Counted from the stretch's first letter, positions 8,042 to 16,700 are shown. The stretch: DNA of 64,000 bases from Sporomusa sphaeroides DSM 2875 (GCF_001941975.2 NZ_CP146991.1:1117501-1181500), one strand, 5' to 3'. The notes: generated by a model not told the origin, from the letters alone. Numbers and translations are program-made.

Positions 8042-8953
8042 ATGAAAATGAACAGGCTGTTTGAAATAACCATCATATTGCTTAATAAGGGATCGGTTAC
8101 GGCTAAGGAACTGGCCGGCCGTTTTGGCGTTTCCACCAGGACAATTTACCGGGATATTGAGGTGCTTTCCGCTACCGGCGTGCCGGTGTACACAAACAAG
8201 GGCAATGGCGGAGGCATACACCTCCTGGAAGACTATGCAATAAACCGGACGCTGATTTCCGCGCAGGAAAGCGAGAATTTGCTGCTGGCCATTAAAACGC
8301 TGCAGGCCACGCAATATCCGGAATTGGATATGGTATTGGAAAAAATGGGAGCCATATTCAAACATGCGGCAGATCATGACTGGGTGGAAGTCGACTTTTC
8401 ACCGTGGGGCAGTGCACCTAATGACAAGAACAAATTTAACGATATAAAACAGGCTATGCTGCAGCGGCAGGTCCTGTGTTTTGATTACGTTAACGGTGAA
8501 GGGCACAAAAGCCGCCGCTTAGCAGAACCGGCAAAACTGCTTTTTAAAGACAATGCCTGGTATTTAGTAGCTTACTGCCGGCAGCGCCAGGCGCAAAGAA
8601 CCTTCCGGCTTTCACGCATGAAGAATATAAAAACCCTGCTAGAAACATTTATGCCCCAAGTATTGCCACAGCCGCAACAGGCAGAAAGCAAGACTGGTAA
8701 ACAGTCGCAGGTTTCATTGAGGCTGCGTTTTCAGGCCAAGGTCTTAAACCGGCTTTATGATTATTTTGACGACTCACTTATTACTCATAATGCCGACGGC
8801 AGTTTTACCTTAGAAGCGGTACTGCCGGAGGGTGAATGGCTGTATGACTATATTCTCTCACTCGGCAGTTTTGTTGAGGTGCAGGAGCCGGAACATGTCC
8901 GCCAAATTATAGCAAACCGCTTAAAGCAAGCTGTAAAAATTTACGAAATATAA
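8042..8953 (+). CDS. YafY-type transcriptional regulator (HTH_11 + WYL domain)
   Basis: The ~303-residue protein has an N-terminal HTH (VTAKELAGRFGVSTRTIYRDIEVL, about residues 17-40), the GNGGGIHLLEDYAINRT linker typical of the family, and a C-terminal WYL domain (DNAWYLVAYCRQRQAQRTFRLSRM). These proteins are DNA-binding regulators that sense ligands, often nucleotides, through the WYL fold. I take the ATG at 8042; the upstream ATG at 8003 lies inside the operator. The gene is flanked by two similar dyads, so it probably controls itself and the next transcription unit. Confidence 0.88.
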   Translation: MKMNRLFEITIILLNKGSVTAKELAGRFGVSTRTIYRDIEVLSATGVPVYTNKGNGGGIHLLEDYAINRTLISAQESENLLLAIKTLQATQYPELDMVLEKMGAIFKHAADHDWVEVDFSPWGSAPNDKNKFNDIKQAMLQRQVLCFDYVNGEGHKSRRLAEPAKLLFKDNAWYLVAYCRQRQAQRTFRLSRMKNIKTLLETFMPQVLPQPQQAESKTGKQSQVSLRLRFQAKVLNRLYDYFDDSLITHNADGSFTLEAVLPEGEWLYDYILSLGSFVEVQEPEHVRQIIANRLKQAVKIYEI

Positions 8954-8956
8954 GTT

Positions 8957-8996
8957 CAAATATGACATACTGTTGTCTTATTGCCTCGTGTACAAT
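8957..8996 (+). promoter_or_regulatory. Second WYL-type dyad with -10 box
   Basis: The sequence CAAATATGACA-N6-TGTCTTATTG resembles the dyad at 7985-8017 (CAAATAGGACA-N5-TGTCTTATTTG). A TACAAT -10 lies at 8991-8996. It heads the damaged gene at 9018, which suggests that gene was once a target of the WYL regulator. Confidence 0.55.
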
Positions 8997-9017
8997 AAAG
9001 AAAAATAACGAGGTGAT

Positions 9018-9257
9018 GTGCTGAATGAATATCGAGTGGGACAAGGGACCTGTCCCCTTGTCCCACTCAGTGATGAGACTGTTCTTACCGCGCAGGTAGC
9101 CGGTAATTTTGTGGGCAGTCCGGTTTCACTTGACTTTCATTTCGCCATCCAGGCCGGTAAATTAGCCGGTTGGCCATTGATTTTACCGGCAATCAAGCCT
9201 AGTAGGATGATAACCCTAATCCTGTGGACACTGACGGGATATTTTCTACAGTTTTAA
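9018..9257 (+). pseudogene. Remnant of a SnoaL/NTF2-like gene disrupted by a REP-like repeat
   Basis: After a good RBS (GAGGTGATG) the frame begins, but within 20 bases it runs into the palindromic repeat at 9035-9067. After the repeat comes a segment with the SnoaL/NTF2-like pattern (FVGSPVSLDFHFAIQAGKLAG). The frame then reads an unrelated hydrophobic tail to the stop at 9257. The intact family is about 110-130 residues, so most of the protein is missing. The likely history is insertion of the repeat near the start codon followed by decay. The family call is tentative. Confidence 0.5.
9035..9067. repeat. REP-like GGGACA palindromic repeat, copy 2
   Basis: This palindrome is the reverse complement of the element at 5117-5145, with one difference in the core. 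It sits inside the start of a decayed gene. A third, weaker GGGACA...TGTCCC string lies at 7924-7945. Confidence 0.75.
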
Positions 9258-9315
9258 GGTTGGCACGCTACTAGTGTTAAGGTGCGGTATTGATGTTATA
9301 TAAAGGAGTGAAGAA

Positions 9316-9603
9316 ATGATTACAAACAATCTACTTCTTAAGTTAGAGGACAGAAGCAGTGCCAATATTGAACAGGTGCGGTCTGCACTTTTAAGTATGC
9401 GCGGGAAAATTGAGTTTCTGCGCGATCTCAAGGTGGAAGTGAACATCCGGCAGGGGGCGGCGGCCTATGATATCATAATGATTGCCCAATATGACTCGAT
9501 GGCCGGTTTTGAGGCGTATCTGGTGCATCCGGTTCATGTCGAAGTAAGCCAATATATCGCCAGTGTACTGGCTGCAAGCGCATCGGTCTGTTATGAATCC
9601 TGA
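9316..9603 (+). CDS. Dabb (stress-responsive alpha/beta barrel) protein
   Basis: The 95-residue protein shows the Dabb ferredoxin-like barrel pattern: an N-terminal LLKLEDRS strand, a central SMRGKIEFLRDLKVEVNIR, YDIIMIAQYDSMAGFEAYLVHPVH, and a final strand. These small dimeric proteins are mostly uncharacterised. A strong RBS (AAAGGAGTG) precedes the ATG. It follows the decayed SnoaL-like gene and may belong to the same former WYL-controlled unit. Confidence 0.8.
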   Translation: MITNNLLLKLEDRSSANIEQVRSALLSMRGKIEFLRDLKVEVNIRQGAAAYDIIMIAQYDSMAGFEAYLVHPVHVEVSQYIASVLAASASVCYES

Positions 9604-9644
9604 GCGGAAAGTATTCACACATTACGGTTTTCCCTTATATATGC

Positions 9645-9822
9645 TATAATAAACTCAATAAGCTGGGAATAGGCAGCTAGGGTTCCGCCTGCGCGAGCAG
9701 GGGCCGCGACCGAGCGCTGCAGCCCTGTTCCAACCGGACAGGGGCACCTATTGGCACAAAAAGCCCGAGGGGGATAGCTTGGCGTACTTGGTGTGCGTCA
9801 GGATATCTCCTGCGGGTTTTTT
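9645..9822 (+). promoter_or_regulatory. ykkC-class riboswitch (candidate nucleoside-diphosphate, subtype 2c) with terminator
   Basis: After a TATAAT at 9645-9650, the leader contains ykkC hallmarks: GCTAGGGTTCCG near 9676-9687, a CCGAGCGC segment near 9710-9718, and AAAAGCCCG near 9759-9767. The aptamer spans about 9671-9777. A terminator follows, in which CCCGAGGGGGATA pairs with TATCTCCTGCGGG, then a T run. ykkC RNAs bind guanidine (type 1), ppGpp, PRPP or, in subtype 2c, (d)ADP/(d)CDP; the last group is associated with Nudix genes. The gene downstream is a HAD-Nudix fusion, so I favour 2c. The class is seen in sequence; the ligand is inference. Confidence 0.8.
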
Positions 9823-9843
9823 AATTTTATAAGGGGTGATTTT

Positions 9844-11082
9844 ATGCTGGCCGAAAGATATGATGTGTTTTTAATTGACCTGGACGGAGTCATGTATGTT
9901 GGCGATGAACTTCTGCCAGGCAGCGGGGAAGCCGTTGAAGCGCTGCGGAGAATGGGCAAACAAATCTATTTTCTCACCAATGATCCGCGTTACTTACGCC
10001 GGGAGTTCTGTGAAAAGTTACTGCGGCTGGGGGTTAGTTCACAGGAGGAGGAATTCATTACGCCCGGCTGGACGGCCGCTCATTATCTTGCTCAGCACAG
10101 TATCCGGCGTGTCCAGGTGATTGGTACTGCGAGCCTGCGGGCGGAATTTGCCAACCAGGGTATTCAGGCAGTGACAACCGGTGAATGTCAGGCCGTGGTT
10201 GTCGGCTATGATGAGTGTACGACTTTGGCTGAGGTTGAGCAGGCGGTCCGGCAAATTGAAAATGGCGCCTGGTTTATCGCTACCAACTCTGATTTGTCGT
10301 TTCCCGGCAAGGACGGACGGCAGTTGGCTACGGGAGCTATCGTGCAGGCGATACAGGCGGCCTGCCGTCGGATTCCTGTTATCATCGGCAAACCGTATCC
10401 GCCCATGTTTCAACAGGCATTGTACAAGACCGGCAACAGCAGCCGGACAGTCATGATTGGCGACAGTCCGGACACCGATATTCTGGGAGCGCATCAGTGC
10501 GGTCTTGATGCCATCTTGGTAGAGCGGATTGCCTGCCGTTATCCGGCAGCGAACGATTACCGGCTGCCCAATGCCAGGATCACCACTCTGCTGGAACTGT
10601 TTCAACACAGTTCTGATTTCCGGGAGTGGCGCAATCCCGGCTTTCCCTGGCCGGATACGATTGAGCCCGGAGTCACTGCGGTAATTCTTAACAGTCAGGG
10701 TGAGGTTCTTCTGGTTGAACGTGTGGATAACGGACTCTGGGGTTTGCCGTCAGGTCATGTGGAAAAGGCTGAGACGGTTACTCAGGCCATTGTCAGGGAG
10801 ATCTGCGAGGAAACAGGATTGGCTGTGGCTGTCGAAAAATTAGTGGGGGTCTATTCAGAACCTGCAACACAGGTTTTCAGCTACCCGTCAGGCAAACGCA
10901 CTCATTTTATCACATTGTGTTTCCGCTGCACTATAACAGGCGGCCACCTGCGGGCCGATAAAAATGAGATCAGCAGGGCAGCCTTTTTTGCTGTTGATGA
11001 ATTGCCTGCAAACCTGCTGCCAATGCACCCCCAATGGCTGAATGATGCCTTGGACAAAGCGGCTGCAGCCGTAATCAGATAG
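9844..11082 (+). CDS. HAD hydrolase (NagD-like) fused to a Nudix hydrolase
   Basis: The N-terminal ~250 residues are a class-IIA HAD phosphatase with the DxD motif in FLIDLDGVMYVGD and the late GDSPDTDILGAHQCG motif. The C-terminal ~150 residues are a Nudix domain with a complete Nudix box, from GHVEKAE to REICEETGL. Together they suggest stepwise removal of phosphate from a nucleotide, such as a diphosphate to a monophosphate to a nucleoside, in the cytoplasm. The start is the ATG at 9844 with AAGGGGTG before it; an upstream GTG at 9793 lies inside the riboswitch terminator. The ykkC-class leader supports control by a nucleotide-type ligand. Confidence 0.87.
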   Translation: MLAERYDVFLIDLDGVMYVGDELLPGSGEAVEALRRMGKQIYFLTNDPRYLRREFCEKLLRLGVSSQEEEFITPGWTAAHYLAQHSIRRVQVIGTASLRAEFANQGIQAVTTGECQAVVVGYDECTTLAEVEQAVRQIENGAWFIATNSDLSFPGKDGRQLATGAIVQAIQAACRRIPVIIGKPYPPMFQQALYKTGNSSRTVMIGDSPDTDILGAHQCGLDAILVERIACRYPAANDYRLPNARITTLLELFQHSSDFREWRNPGFPWPDTIEPGVTAVILNSQGEVLLVERVDNGLWGLPSGHVEKAETVTQAIVREICEETGLAVAVEKLVGVYSEPATQVFSYPSGKRTHFITLCFRCTITGGHLRADKNEISRAAFFAVDELPANLLPMHPQWLNDALDKAAAAVIR

Positions 11083-11246
11083 CAGGCTGTAGTCCACCAT
11101 TTTTAGCTGGATTTTTGAATATTTACTGGCTTTCCATACAGTCTGCCGGTTCCCTATATGTACGTTAAATAACTTTAATTTGATTTAAAAAGGAATTCAG
11201 GTTTCTTAAGCGAATTTTACATTTTGTAACGAGGGGAGGTAATATA

Positions 11247-11681
11247 ATGAAATTAAGCAAATATCTTACTTTGGTTATACTCTTGGTTAGTCTTGTCATA
11301 CTATCCGGCTGCTCCGCACAGCAACTTTCGGCAGATGAGGTGCAAAAGTTTGCTAACCCTATAACCGAAAATATGCTGTTAGCGATGAATGAAGATGATT
11401 ACCCTCGGTTTTCCCGGGATTTTGATGAGCAAATGAAAACTTCTTTAAATGAAGCACAATATAAGAACACTATCGGACCAATTAAAGCTAAAATTGGAAG
11501 TTATTTATCAAAGGAATTTATTTCGACAGAGAATAAAGACGGATATACGGTAGTGCTGTATAAGGCCAGATTTTCTCAGGAGCCTGGTGATGTAATTGTA
11601 AGAAGTGTGTTTAGCGATAAAAATGGGAAGAAGTATATATCTGGATTTTGGTTAGATTCTCCCAAATTACGCAGCAATTAA
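11247..11681 (+). CDS. DUF3887-like lipoprotein
   Basis: The 144-residue protein has a basic start, a hydrophobic core and the lipobox LSGC (about residues 19-22). The mature part (ENMLLAMNEDDYPRFSRDFDEQMK...) resembles DUF3887, a small domain in Firmicute lipoproteins of unknown role. An excellent AGGGGAGG site precedes the ATG. It is monocistronic and ends shortly before a terminator. Confidence 0.7.
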   Translation: MKLSKYLTLVILLVSLVILSGCSAQQLSADEVQKFANPITENMLLAMNEDDYPRFSRDFDEQMKTSLNEAQYKNTIGPIKAKIGSYLSKEFISTENKDGYTVVLYKARFSQEPGDVIVRSVFSDKNGKKYISGFWLDSPKLRSN

Positions 11682-11763
11682 CATAAGATGAGGTATCTGC
11701 CGAATAATAAGCTGCCAATGAGGGAACCGGAAGCGGTAAATAAAACATAGGATGCGTGTCATT

Positions 11764-11797
11764 AAAGGACTCCTGAAATCATCAGGAGTCCTTTAGT
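11764..11797. terminator. Bidirectional hairpin terminator
   Basis: A 13-bp stem around AAAGGACTCCTGA/TCAGGAGTCCTTT lies after the lipoprotein gene. Its T-run is short. Confidence 0.7.
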
Positions 11798-11982
11798 AAT
11801 TAACAGGCGGATAGTTTTGGCAGCTCAGGATGCGTTTTTTTGAGGAGTTGTTTTCTTAGTAAGTTTAGTTTATTATTGGCATATATAGTCGCATTTTATG
11901 GTATTTTAGGTGCTTTTTGGGTTGAAGACATTATGCAGTTGGATTCAGACAAATTAATTTTATACGAAGGTAGGGTTAAAAT

Positions 11983-12840
11983 GTGAGTATTAGAGTTATG
12001 GTTGTTGATGATTCACCGTTTTCTCGCACTCTTTTGGCAGACAGCCTACAGCAGGAAGGCTGTGAGGTCGTTGGCGAAGCAGATTCCATTGAATGCTTGA
12101 TTGAGACGTACAGGCAATGTGAACCGGATATTGTGACAATGGATATTGCCATGCCTGGGGCTGACGGTTTCGAATGCAGCAGGGCATTGCTTGCGCATGA
12201 CCCGAAGGCAAAAATAATTCTGGTCAGTTCAATGAAGGATGAGGAGACTGAAGCCGAGGCCCGTCGTTGCGGCGTAGTTGGCTATCTGCAAAAACCTGTC
12301 GAGGGCGAAGTGTTAAAGAAGGTTATTGAAGGAGTTATGTCTCCGGACGTTTTATATAATAATCTGCAAAGCTGGAGTATCGACATTTTTAAAGAAGCTC
12401 TCGGACAGAGCATAACTCGTATGACAAAAACCACGGCAACTTTTGTCGAAGCAGAGTGTTCGGAAAAAAACATATCACAAGGGATTACCGTGGTTATTGG
12501 CATAATTGGACATTATCCAGGGTCGATGATTTTAGACATATCAAAGGAAGCGGCAGAGAAAATGGCAGAAGTCATTCTCCGGCGGCCGGCAAAAGGCCAA
12601 GATGAGGTTGTGGCAATGGGGGCGGAATTTGCTAATGTAGTGGGTGGGATTGCCTGCTCAATGTTGAATAAAAAGGATAAAGCTTTTAGCCTCAGGGTAT
12701 CTCCCCCCAGTGTGTTTTATGGAGCACAGACCGAAATCGCCAGTCCGGGTATTCGGCTTCACTGTTTGTATGCGGACAGTGATTTTGGCAGAATCTATCT
12801 GGGAATCGGCTTTAAGAAGGGGTCGGTATTGTGGATGTAA
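11983..12840 (+). CDS. Response regulator with receiver and CheX-like domains
   Basis: The N-terminal CheY-like receiver has the acidic pair in VVDDSPFSR, the phospho-acceptor Asp in TMDIAMPG (about residue 54), and a K in the YLQKP motif. The C-terminal half is CheX/CheC-like and contains the phosphatase signature ExxN (EFAN, about residue 213). Such fusions can regulate CheY-P levels or act as non-chemotactic phosphatases. The start is a GTG. The next gene, a stand-alone CheX, overlaps the 3' end by 10 bases, so the two are translationally coupled. Confidence 0.85.
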   Translation: MSIRVMVVDDSPFSRTLLADSLQQEGCEVVGEADSIECLIETYRQCEPDIVTMDIAMPGADGFECSRALLAHDPKAKIILVSSMKDEETEAEARRCGVVGYLQKPVEGEVLKKVIEGVMSPDVLYNNLQSWSIDIFKEALGQSITRMTKTTATFVEAECSEKNISQGITVVIGIIGHYPGSMILDISKEAAEKMAEVILRRPAKGQDEVVAMGAEFANVVGGIACSMLNKKDKAFSLRVSPPSVFYGAQTEIASPGIRLHCLYADSDFGRIYLGIGFKKGSVLWM

Positions 12841-13295
12841 CTATGATTAATCCTATACTGGAGGCCTTTGTCAGTATAGTACCGCAACTTGGCTTTCAAA
12901 CAGTAGAAAAGAAAGGGATTTCTTTGAAAGGCTCCATTTTAACTTATCAAGGGGTTCTTATTAATATTGGTGTTGTTGGTCCGCTAAAAGGCGCAGTCCT
13001 CATTGGCATGGAGCTTGATTCAGCTAAACAGTTCGCTTCCAAGATGATGATGGGAATGGAAGTGCCTGAATTAGACAGCCTGGCTCAAAGCGCTATTTCT
13101 GAAATGGGGAACATGGTTTGTGCTAATGCTTGCACAAATTTTGCCAAGGCAGGCATTGACGGGCTGGATATATCACCGCCTACTTTGTTGATTGGCAATG
13201 ATGGGCAAGTACGATTGGCGGTGTCTGAAGTCCTTGTTGTTAATTTGACTGTGGACGGCATACCTGTAAATGTTTATTGCGGGTTATACAAGTAA
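12831..13295 (+). CDS. cheX: CheX-type phosphatase
   Basis: The 154-residue protein is a single CheX domain with an ExxN motif (EMGN, about residue 90), the residues that CheC/CheX proteins use to dephosphorylate CheY-P. A GTG start at 12831 overlaps the end of the upstream receiver-CheX gene and has AAGGGG about 10 bases before it; the ATG at 12843 has no clear RBS. No other chemotaxis genes are in the window, so the partner is probably the upstream receiver protein. Confidence 0.8.
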   Translation: MDVTMINPILEAFVSIVPQLGFQTVEKKGISLKGSILTYQGVLINIGVVGPLKGAVLIGMELDSAKQFASKMMMGMEVPELDSLAQSAISEMGNMVCANACTNFAKAGIDGLDISPPTLLIGNDGQVRLAVSEVLVVNLTVDGIPVNVYCGLYK

Positions 13296-13365
13296 AAGCA
13301 TTCGGATTTAAACCAATAATAGGGCAGTGATTGAGGCTATACACAGCGCGTTATTTTTCTCTGAG

Positions 13366-13662
13366 TTACTGTTGTGACTTATAGGCTGAGGCAATAGCCT
13401 CTTGTATCATTTTGGGGGTAATCCCTTCTGTCCATTTATCAAAATAGCAGGGATAGCTGGTTCCACAGGTTTTGCATTCTATAGATTGCTTAGCATCCTT
13501 TTGTTCCCGTTGATCATACATATAGGGCAGAAGCTCGTTGGTGTTATTAAGTCCGGGGGCATTCCCGTCTATCCTATAGGAATACTCATAAGTAGCCTGG
13601 TATTTTAGGGTAAAATGGTCAGCGCTGCAAACCGGACAAATAACACGAGTGGTATGATGCAT
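13366..13662 (-). CDS. Small zinc-ribbon-like protein
   Basis: The ~98-residue protein contains two CxxC knuckles, ICPVC near the N-terminus and CKTC near residue 66, plus another cysteine two residues after a tyrosine. This suggests one bound zinc. I recognise no family. The ATG at 13662 has GAGGTG 6 bases upstream; a GTG at 13671 overlaps that site and is less likely. It stands alone between the cheX pair and murI. Confidence 0.6.
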   Translation of the reverse strand: MHHTTRVICPVCSADHFTLKYQATYEYSYRIDGNAPGLNNTNELLPYMYDQREQKDAKQSIECKTCGTSYPCYFDKWTEGITPKMIQEAIASAYKSQQ

Positions 13663-13825
13663 AGTTGTCACCTCTATTTTTAATATTCCGGTATAGTTTT
13701 GCCTTTCTGAGGAACTAACTGCATGAGATCAGCGGTAGCCTATTGCTATTATGTCCATAAATAGCAGCCTAATGCTGGATAGCTGAAGCGTGGCGGCAGG
13801 GTACGGGCTGGGGCTTTGCTTTTGT

Positions 13826-14599
13826 TTATATGCTATGCAAATAAGTTTGCAATATTTTTTTATAATCAACGTCATTTGGTGGAAGCTTGCCATCGGTAAT
13901 TACGAATTTAATTTTATCATCGGTACTCGGAACTACTCCTTTTTTATTTAATATATCTGCCAAGTGATTTATGGTGCCAACAGTTCCGTTAAAAAAGACA
14001 GTTTCTGTTGTAAACGATTTTTGCAAAGCTTTATTAAATAATGGGAAATGTGTACAGCCAAGAACAACGGCACCATAATCAGCTATTGCTAATGGTGCAA
14101 ATTCCCGTTGCAAATACTGATATACAGCTGAAGTGTCAAACTCAAACTGTCTGGCAAAATCCACCAAGCGGCCTAATGCCATCGTATCAACCATGTCTGT
14201 CGCACCAAGTCTATGAATTAATTGATGAAATTTTTCCTCACGTAAAGTAAGGCTGGTTGCCAGTACCAATACCTTTTTGCCTTTTTCTTTACAATAAGCA
14301 ACAGCTGGTTTTACAGCAGGTTCCATTCCAATGATCGGAAAACTATATTTCTTTCGCAATTTCCCGACAGCAACATTTGTTGACGTATTACAAGCGATCA
14401 CCACGGCATCTACGTTGATTTTATCCATATAATCCATACCGTTTTGGACATATTGTTTTACTTCGCCTTTCGTCTTTTCCCCATAAGGCAAATGCTCGAT
14501 ATCAGCATAGTAAGTGTAATCAGCAAACGGTAGTATTTTTAAAGCGTGACCAAGAACCGTTAAACCGCCAATACCAGAGTCAAAAAAGCCGATCTTCAT
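13826..14599 (-). CDS. murI: Glutamate racemase
   Basis: The 257-residue protein matches MurI throughout. FDSGIGGLTVL carries the first acidic residue, VIACNTSTN the first catalytic cysteine, and VLGCTHFPL the second. It makes D-glutamate for peptidoglycan in the cytoplasm. Length is normal. A promoter is visible upstream on the same strand (14630-14657 in plus coordinates). Confidence 0.95.
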   Translation of the reverse strand: MKIGFFDSGIGGLTVLGHALKILPFADYTYYADIEHLPYGEKTKGEVKQYVQNGMDYMDKINVDAVVIACNTSTNVAVGKLRKKYSFPIIGMEPAVKPAVAYCKEKGKKVLVLATSLTLREEKFHQLIHRLGATDMVDTMALGRLVDFARQFEFDTSAVYQYLQREFAPLAIADYGAVVLGCTHFPLFNKALQKSFTTETVFFNGTVGTINHLADILNKKGVVPSTDDKIKFVITDGKLPPNDVDYKKILQTYLHSI

Positions 14600-14629
14600 T
14601 TTAATCCCTTCCTAGTTTCAATTATTGTA

Positions 14630-14657
14630 CTTATACTATCATGAACAACTCTGTCAA
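14630..14657 (-). promoter_or_regulatory. Sigma-A promoter of murI
   Basis: On the minus strand, TTGACA (plus 14652-14657), a 16-base spacer and TATAAG (plus 14630-14635) precede murI. A direct repeat of about 19 bases (14628-14646 and 14694-14712, three mismatches) covers the -10 region and a second -10-like copy upstream. Confidence 0.6.
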
Positions 14658-14782
14658 AGTACGGAACGCCGATGTGCAATAATAGTACCTGTATACTTAT
14701 AATATCATAAACTACCTGCCGGTAGAAATCCTGCTCCCCCGACACTGCATAAAGCTATGTTCCAAAATATAATGAGAAACTC

Positions 14783-14811
14783 TTTACAGCAGGAGGCATA
14801 TGCCGTATAAT
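14783..14811 (+). promoter_or_regulatory. Promoter of the sulfonate-type ABC operon
   Basis: TTTACA at 14783-14788, a 17-base spacer and TATAAT at 14806-14811 form a strong sigma-A promoter about 45 bases upstream of leader A. Confidence 0.8.
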
Positions 14812-14852
14812 ACCATCATAACCTGTAAGTGTAAGCCAACCAATTATCTGGT

Positions 14853-14922
14853 GGCGGCTGACTAGTTAACACACTAGAGGCCGGGAAAATGCTTTTTAAA
14901 AAGCATTTTCCCGGCCTTTTCG
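14853..14922 (+). promoter_or_regulatory. Attenuator leader A (YTGA-hairpin-AGG class)
   Basis: CTGA (14858-14861) is followed by a CTAG/CTAG hairpin (14862-14877) and AGG (14878-14880). The AGG begins a long terminator stem (14879-14916) with a T-run. The bases CGG before CTGA can pair with CCG after AGG, giving a competing helix that would block the terminator. The controlled genes are the ABC operon 14969-17708. The element shares its design with leaders B-G. Confidence 0.75.
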
Positions 14923-14968
14923 TATTTTCAGCAAATACGCATTTTATGTTCAGAAAGAAGGGTAACAG

Positions 14969-15916
14969 ATGAAAAAAGCAACCATATGGCTTCCGGTTTT
15001 ATCGATTGTTTTAGCAATTATTGTGGAAAGCTTCGTGGCAAATGGCGGCAGGCACACACCGGTACAACATCCTTATTTTAGCTACTTGCTGCTATGTTTT
15101 CTCCTGGGTTTTGCAACCGTTACGGTGGCTTCCTATTTTAATATGAAAGCAAAAGCATGGATTGAAGAACAGGCTTTGTTTGTTGCCGCAACGATTTTAT
15201 TTTTAAATGTACTTAATATTGTAACCCAAAAACTGGGATTATTGCCGGTTATCTACTTTCCGTCCCTGGATAAAATCCTGGGCGTTATTATCGAAGACCG
15301 GGATTTTCTCGCCCTTTGTCTTGCCTCTTCCGGCAAGCTGCTTTTTACCGGATATTTTTTTGGAGCCATTGCCGGGTTCGCTACCGGTATTGCCGTAGGG
15401 TTCAGCAAAGGGGCCGGCTATTGGATAAACCCGCTGATTCGTGTTCTGGGACCTATTCCATCAACCGCCTGGATTCCGCTGGTGCTAATCAGCTTTCCCA
15501 CTACATTTTCCGCCAGTGCCTTTTTGATTGCGCTTGCCGTTTGGTTTCCGACAACTGTAATGACCAGCAGCGGGATTTTAAATGTGCAAAATGCGTATTT
15601 CGAAGTATCCAGTACACTGGGAGCCGGAAAATATTATCAAATATTCAAAGTAGGTGTTCCTGCCTCCATGCCCCACATGTTTATCGGGCTGTTTAACGGG
15701 ACTTGCGCCTCGTTCATCACGTTGATGACGGCAGAAATGCTGGGGGTCAAAAATGGTATTGGCTGGTATATTAACTGGCAGAAGGAGATGATGGCTTATG
15801 CGAATGTCTATGCAGGACTTATCTTAATTGCCATTACTTTTTCCATTCTTATTACACTATTATTCAAAGTACGCGATTATGTACTTGTATGGCAGAAGGG
15901 AGTCATAAAATGGTAG
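14969..15916 (+). CDS. ABC transporter permease (SsuC/TauC family)
   Basis: The 315-residue membrane protein has two or three extra N-terminal hydrophobic segments, then the BPD-type permease core. The EAA-like loop is seen at STLGAGKYYQIFKVGVPASMPHMFIG. It carries solute across the inner membrane with the ATPase at 15910 and the binding lipoprotein at 16701. The last bases overlap the ATPase start. Family members move sulfonates, taurine, nitrate or pyrimidine precursors. The sulfur context and the leader shared with cysK point to an organosulfur ligand, which is inference. Confidence 0.85.
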   Translation: MKKATIWLPVLSIVLAIIVESFVANGGRHTPVQHPYFSYLLLCFLLGFATVTVASYFNMKAKAWIEEQALFVAATILFLNVLNIVTQKLGLLPVIYFPSLDKILGVIIEDRDFLALCLASSGKLLFTGYFFGAIAGFATGIAVGFSKGAGYWINPLIRVLGPIPSTAWIPLVLISFPTTFSASAFLIALAVWFPTTVMTSSGILNVQNAYFEVSSTLGAGKYYQIFKVGVPASMPHMFIGLFNGTCASFITLMTAEMLGVKNGIGWYINWQKEMMAYANVYAGLILIAITFSILITLLFKVRDYVLVWQKGVIKW

Positions 15917-16689
15917 GGGAAATAAAGATAGAAGGAGTTGTTAAACGCTTTCCACAGCAGGATGCAGAGGATGTTGTTGCCCTCAGCGGTATTGATCTAA
16001 CCATTGAAGCCGGTGAATTTGTATCGCTCATTGGACCTTCCGGCTGCGGCAAATCAACGCTGCTGCGGCTGATTGCCGGACTAAACGGCGCTGATGAAGG
16101 GAAGCTGTATATTGATAATGAGGCAATCAGCCAACCATCTTATGAACGCGGGCTGGTGTTTCAAAATCCCATGCTGTTTCCCTGGTTGAATGTCTATGAT
16201 AATGTGGCCTTCGGTTTGAAAGCCCGCAGCGTCTATAAAGAAAGTAAACAGGAAGTTCATAAATTTATTGATTTGGTGGGATTATCAACTTTCCATAAAT
16301 CATACCCTCATCAGCTTTCCGGCGGTATGGCACAGCGGGCATCCCTGGCAAGAGCTTTAGTGAATTATCCCAAGGTGCTGCTGCTTGATGAACCGCTTGG
16401 TGCGCTTGATGCATTTACCCGCATGAACATGCAGGATGAATTGCTCCGCATTTGGCAGGAACGGAAAACCACCATGATTATGGTGACACATGATGTAGAC
16501 GAAGCAATATATCTGTCAGACCGCATCATTGTTATGACCCCAAGACCGGCCAAGATAGAAAGCTGCATTAAGGTAAAGCTGTCAAGACCCAGAGCCCGCA
16601 GCAATCCGGAATTTTTACATTTGCGCTCAAAAATTTTAGGGATACTGAATTACGCCGGCAATGAAAAAGAGCCCGGTTATTATTTATAA
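15910..16689 (+). CDS. ABC transporter ATPase (SsuB/TauB family)
   Basis: The ~259-residue protein has Walker A GPSGCGKST, the Q-loop VFQNPMLFPW, signature LSGGMAQRASLARAL, Walker B VLLLDEPLGALD and an H-loop in VTHDVDEAIYL. It powers the permease it overlaps. I use the ATG at 15910 (AGAAGGGAG upstream) rather than the ATG at 15889. A second, orphan ATPase of the same family is at 37437. Confidence 0.9.
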   Translation: MVGEIKIEGVVKRFPQQDAEDVVALSGIDLTIEAGEFVSLIGPSGCGKSTLLRLIAGLNGADEGKLYIDNEAISQPSYERGLVFQNPMLFPWLNVYDNVAFGLKARSVYKESKQEVHKFIDLVGLSTFHKSYPHQLSGGMAQRASLARALVNYPKVLLLDEPLGALDAFTRMNMQDELLRIWQERKTTMIMVTHDVDEAIYLSDRIIVMTPRPAKIESCIKVKLSRPRARSNPEFLHLRSKILGILNYAGNEKEPGYYL

Positions 16690-16700
16690 GAGGTGAAGGT

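Noticed and set aside
9258-9275. Sigma-54 promoter (TTGGCACG)
   Set aside because: A -24-like TGGCACG is present, but the -12 position reads TAGT instead of TTGC, and no sigma-54 activator gene is near.
10039-10608. 189-residue open frame on the minus strand
   Set aside because: It lies fully inside the HAD domain on the opposite strand and shows no domain pattern.
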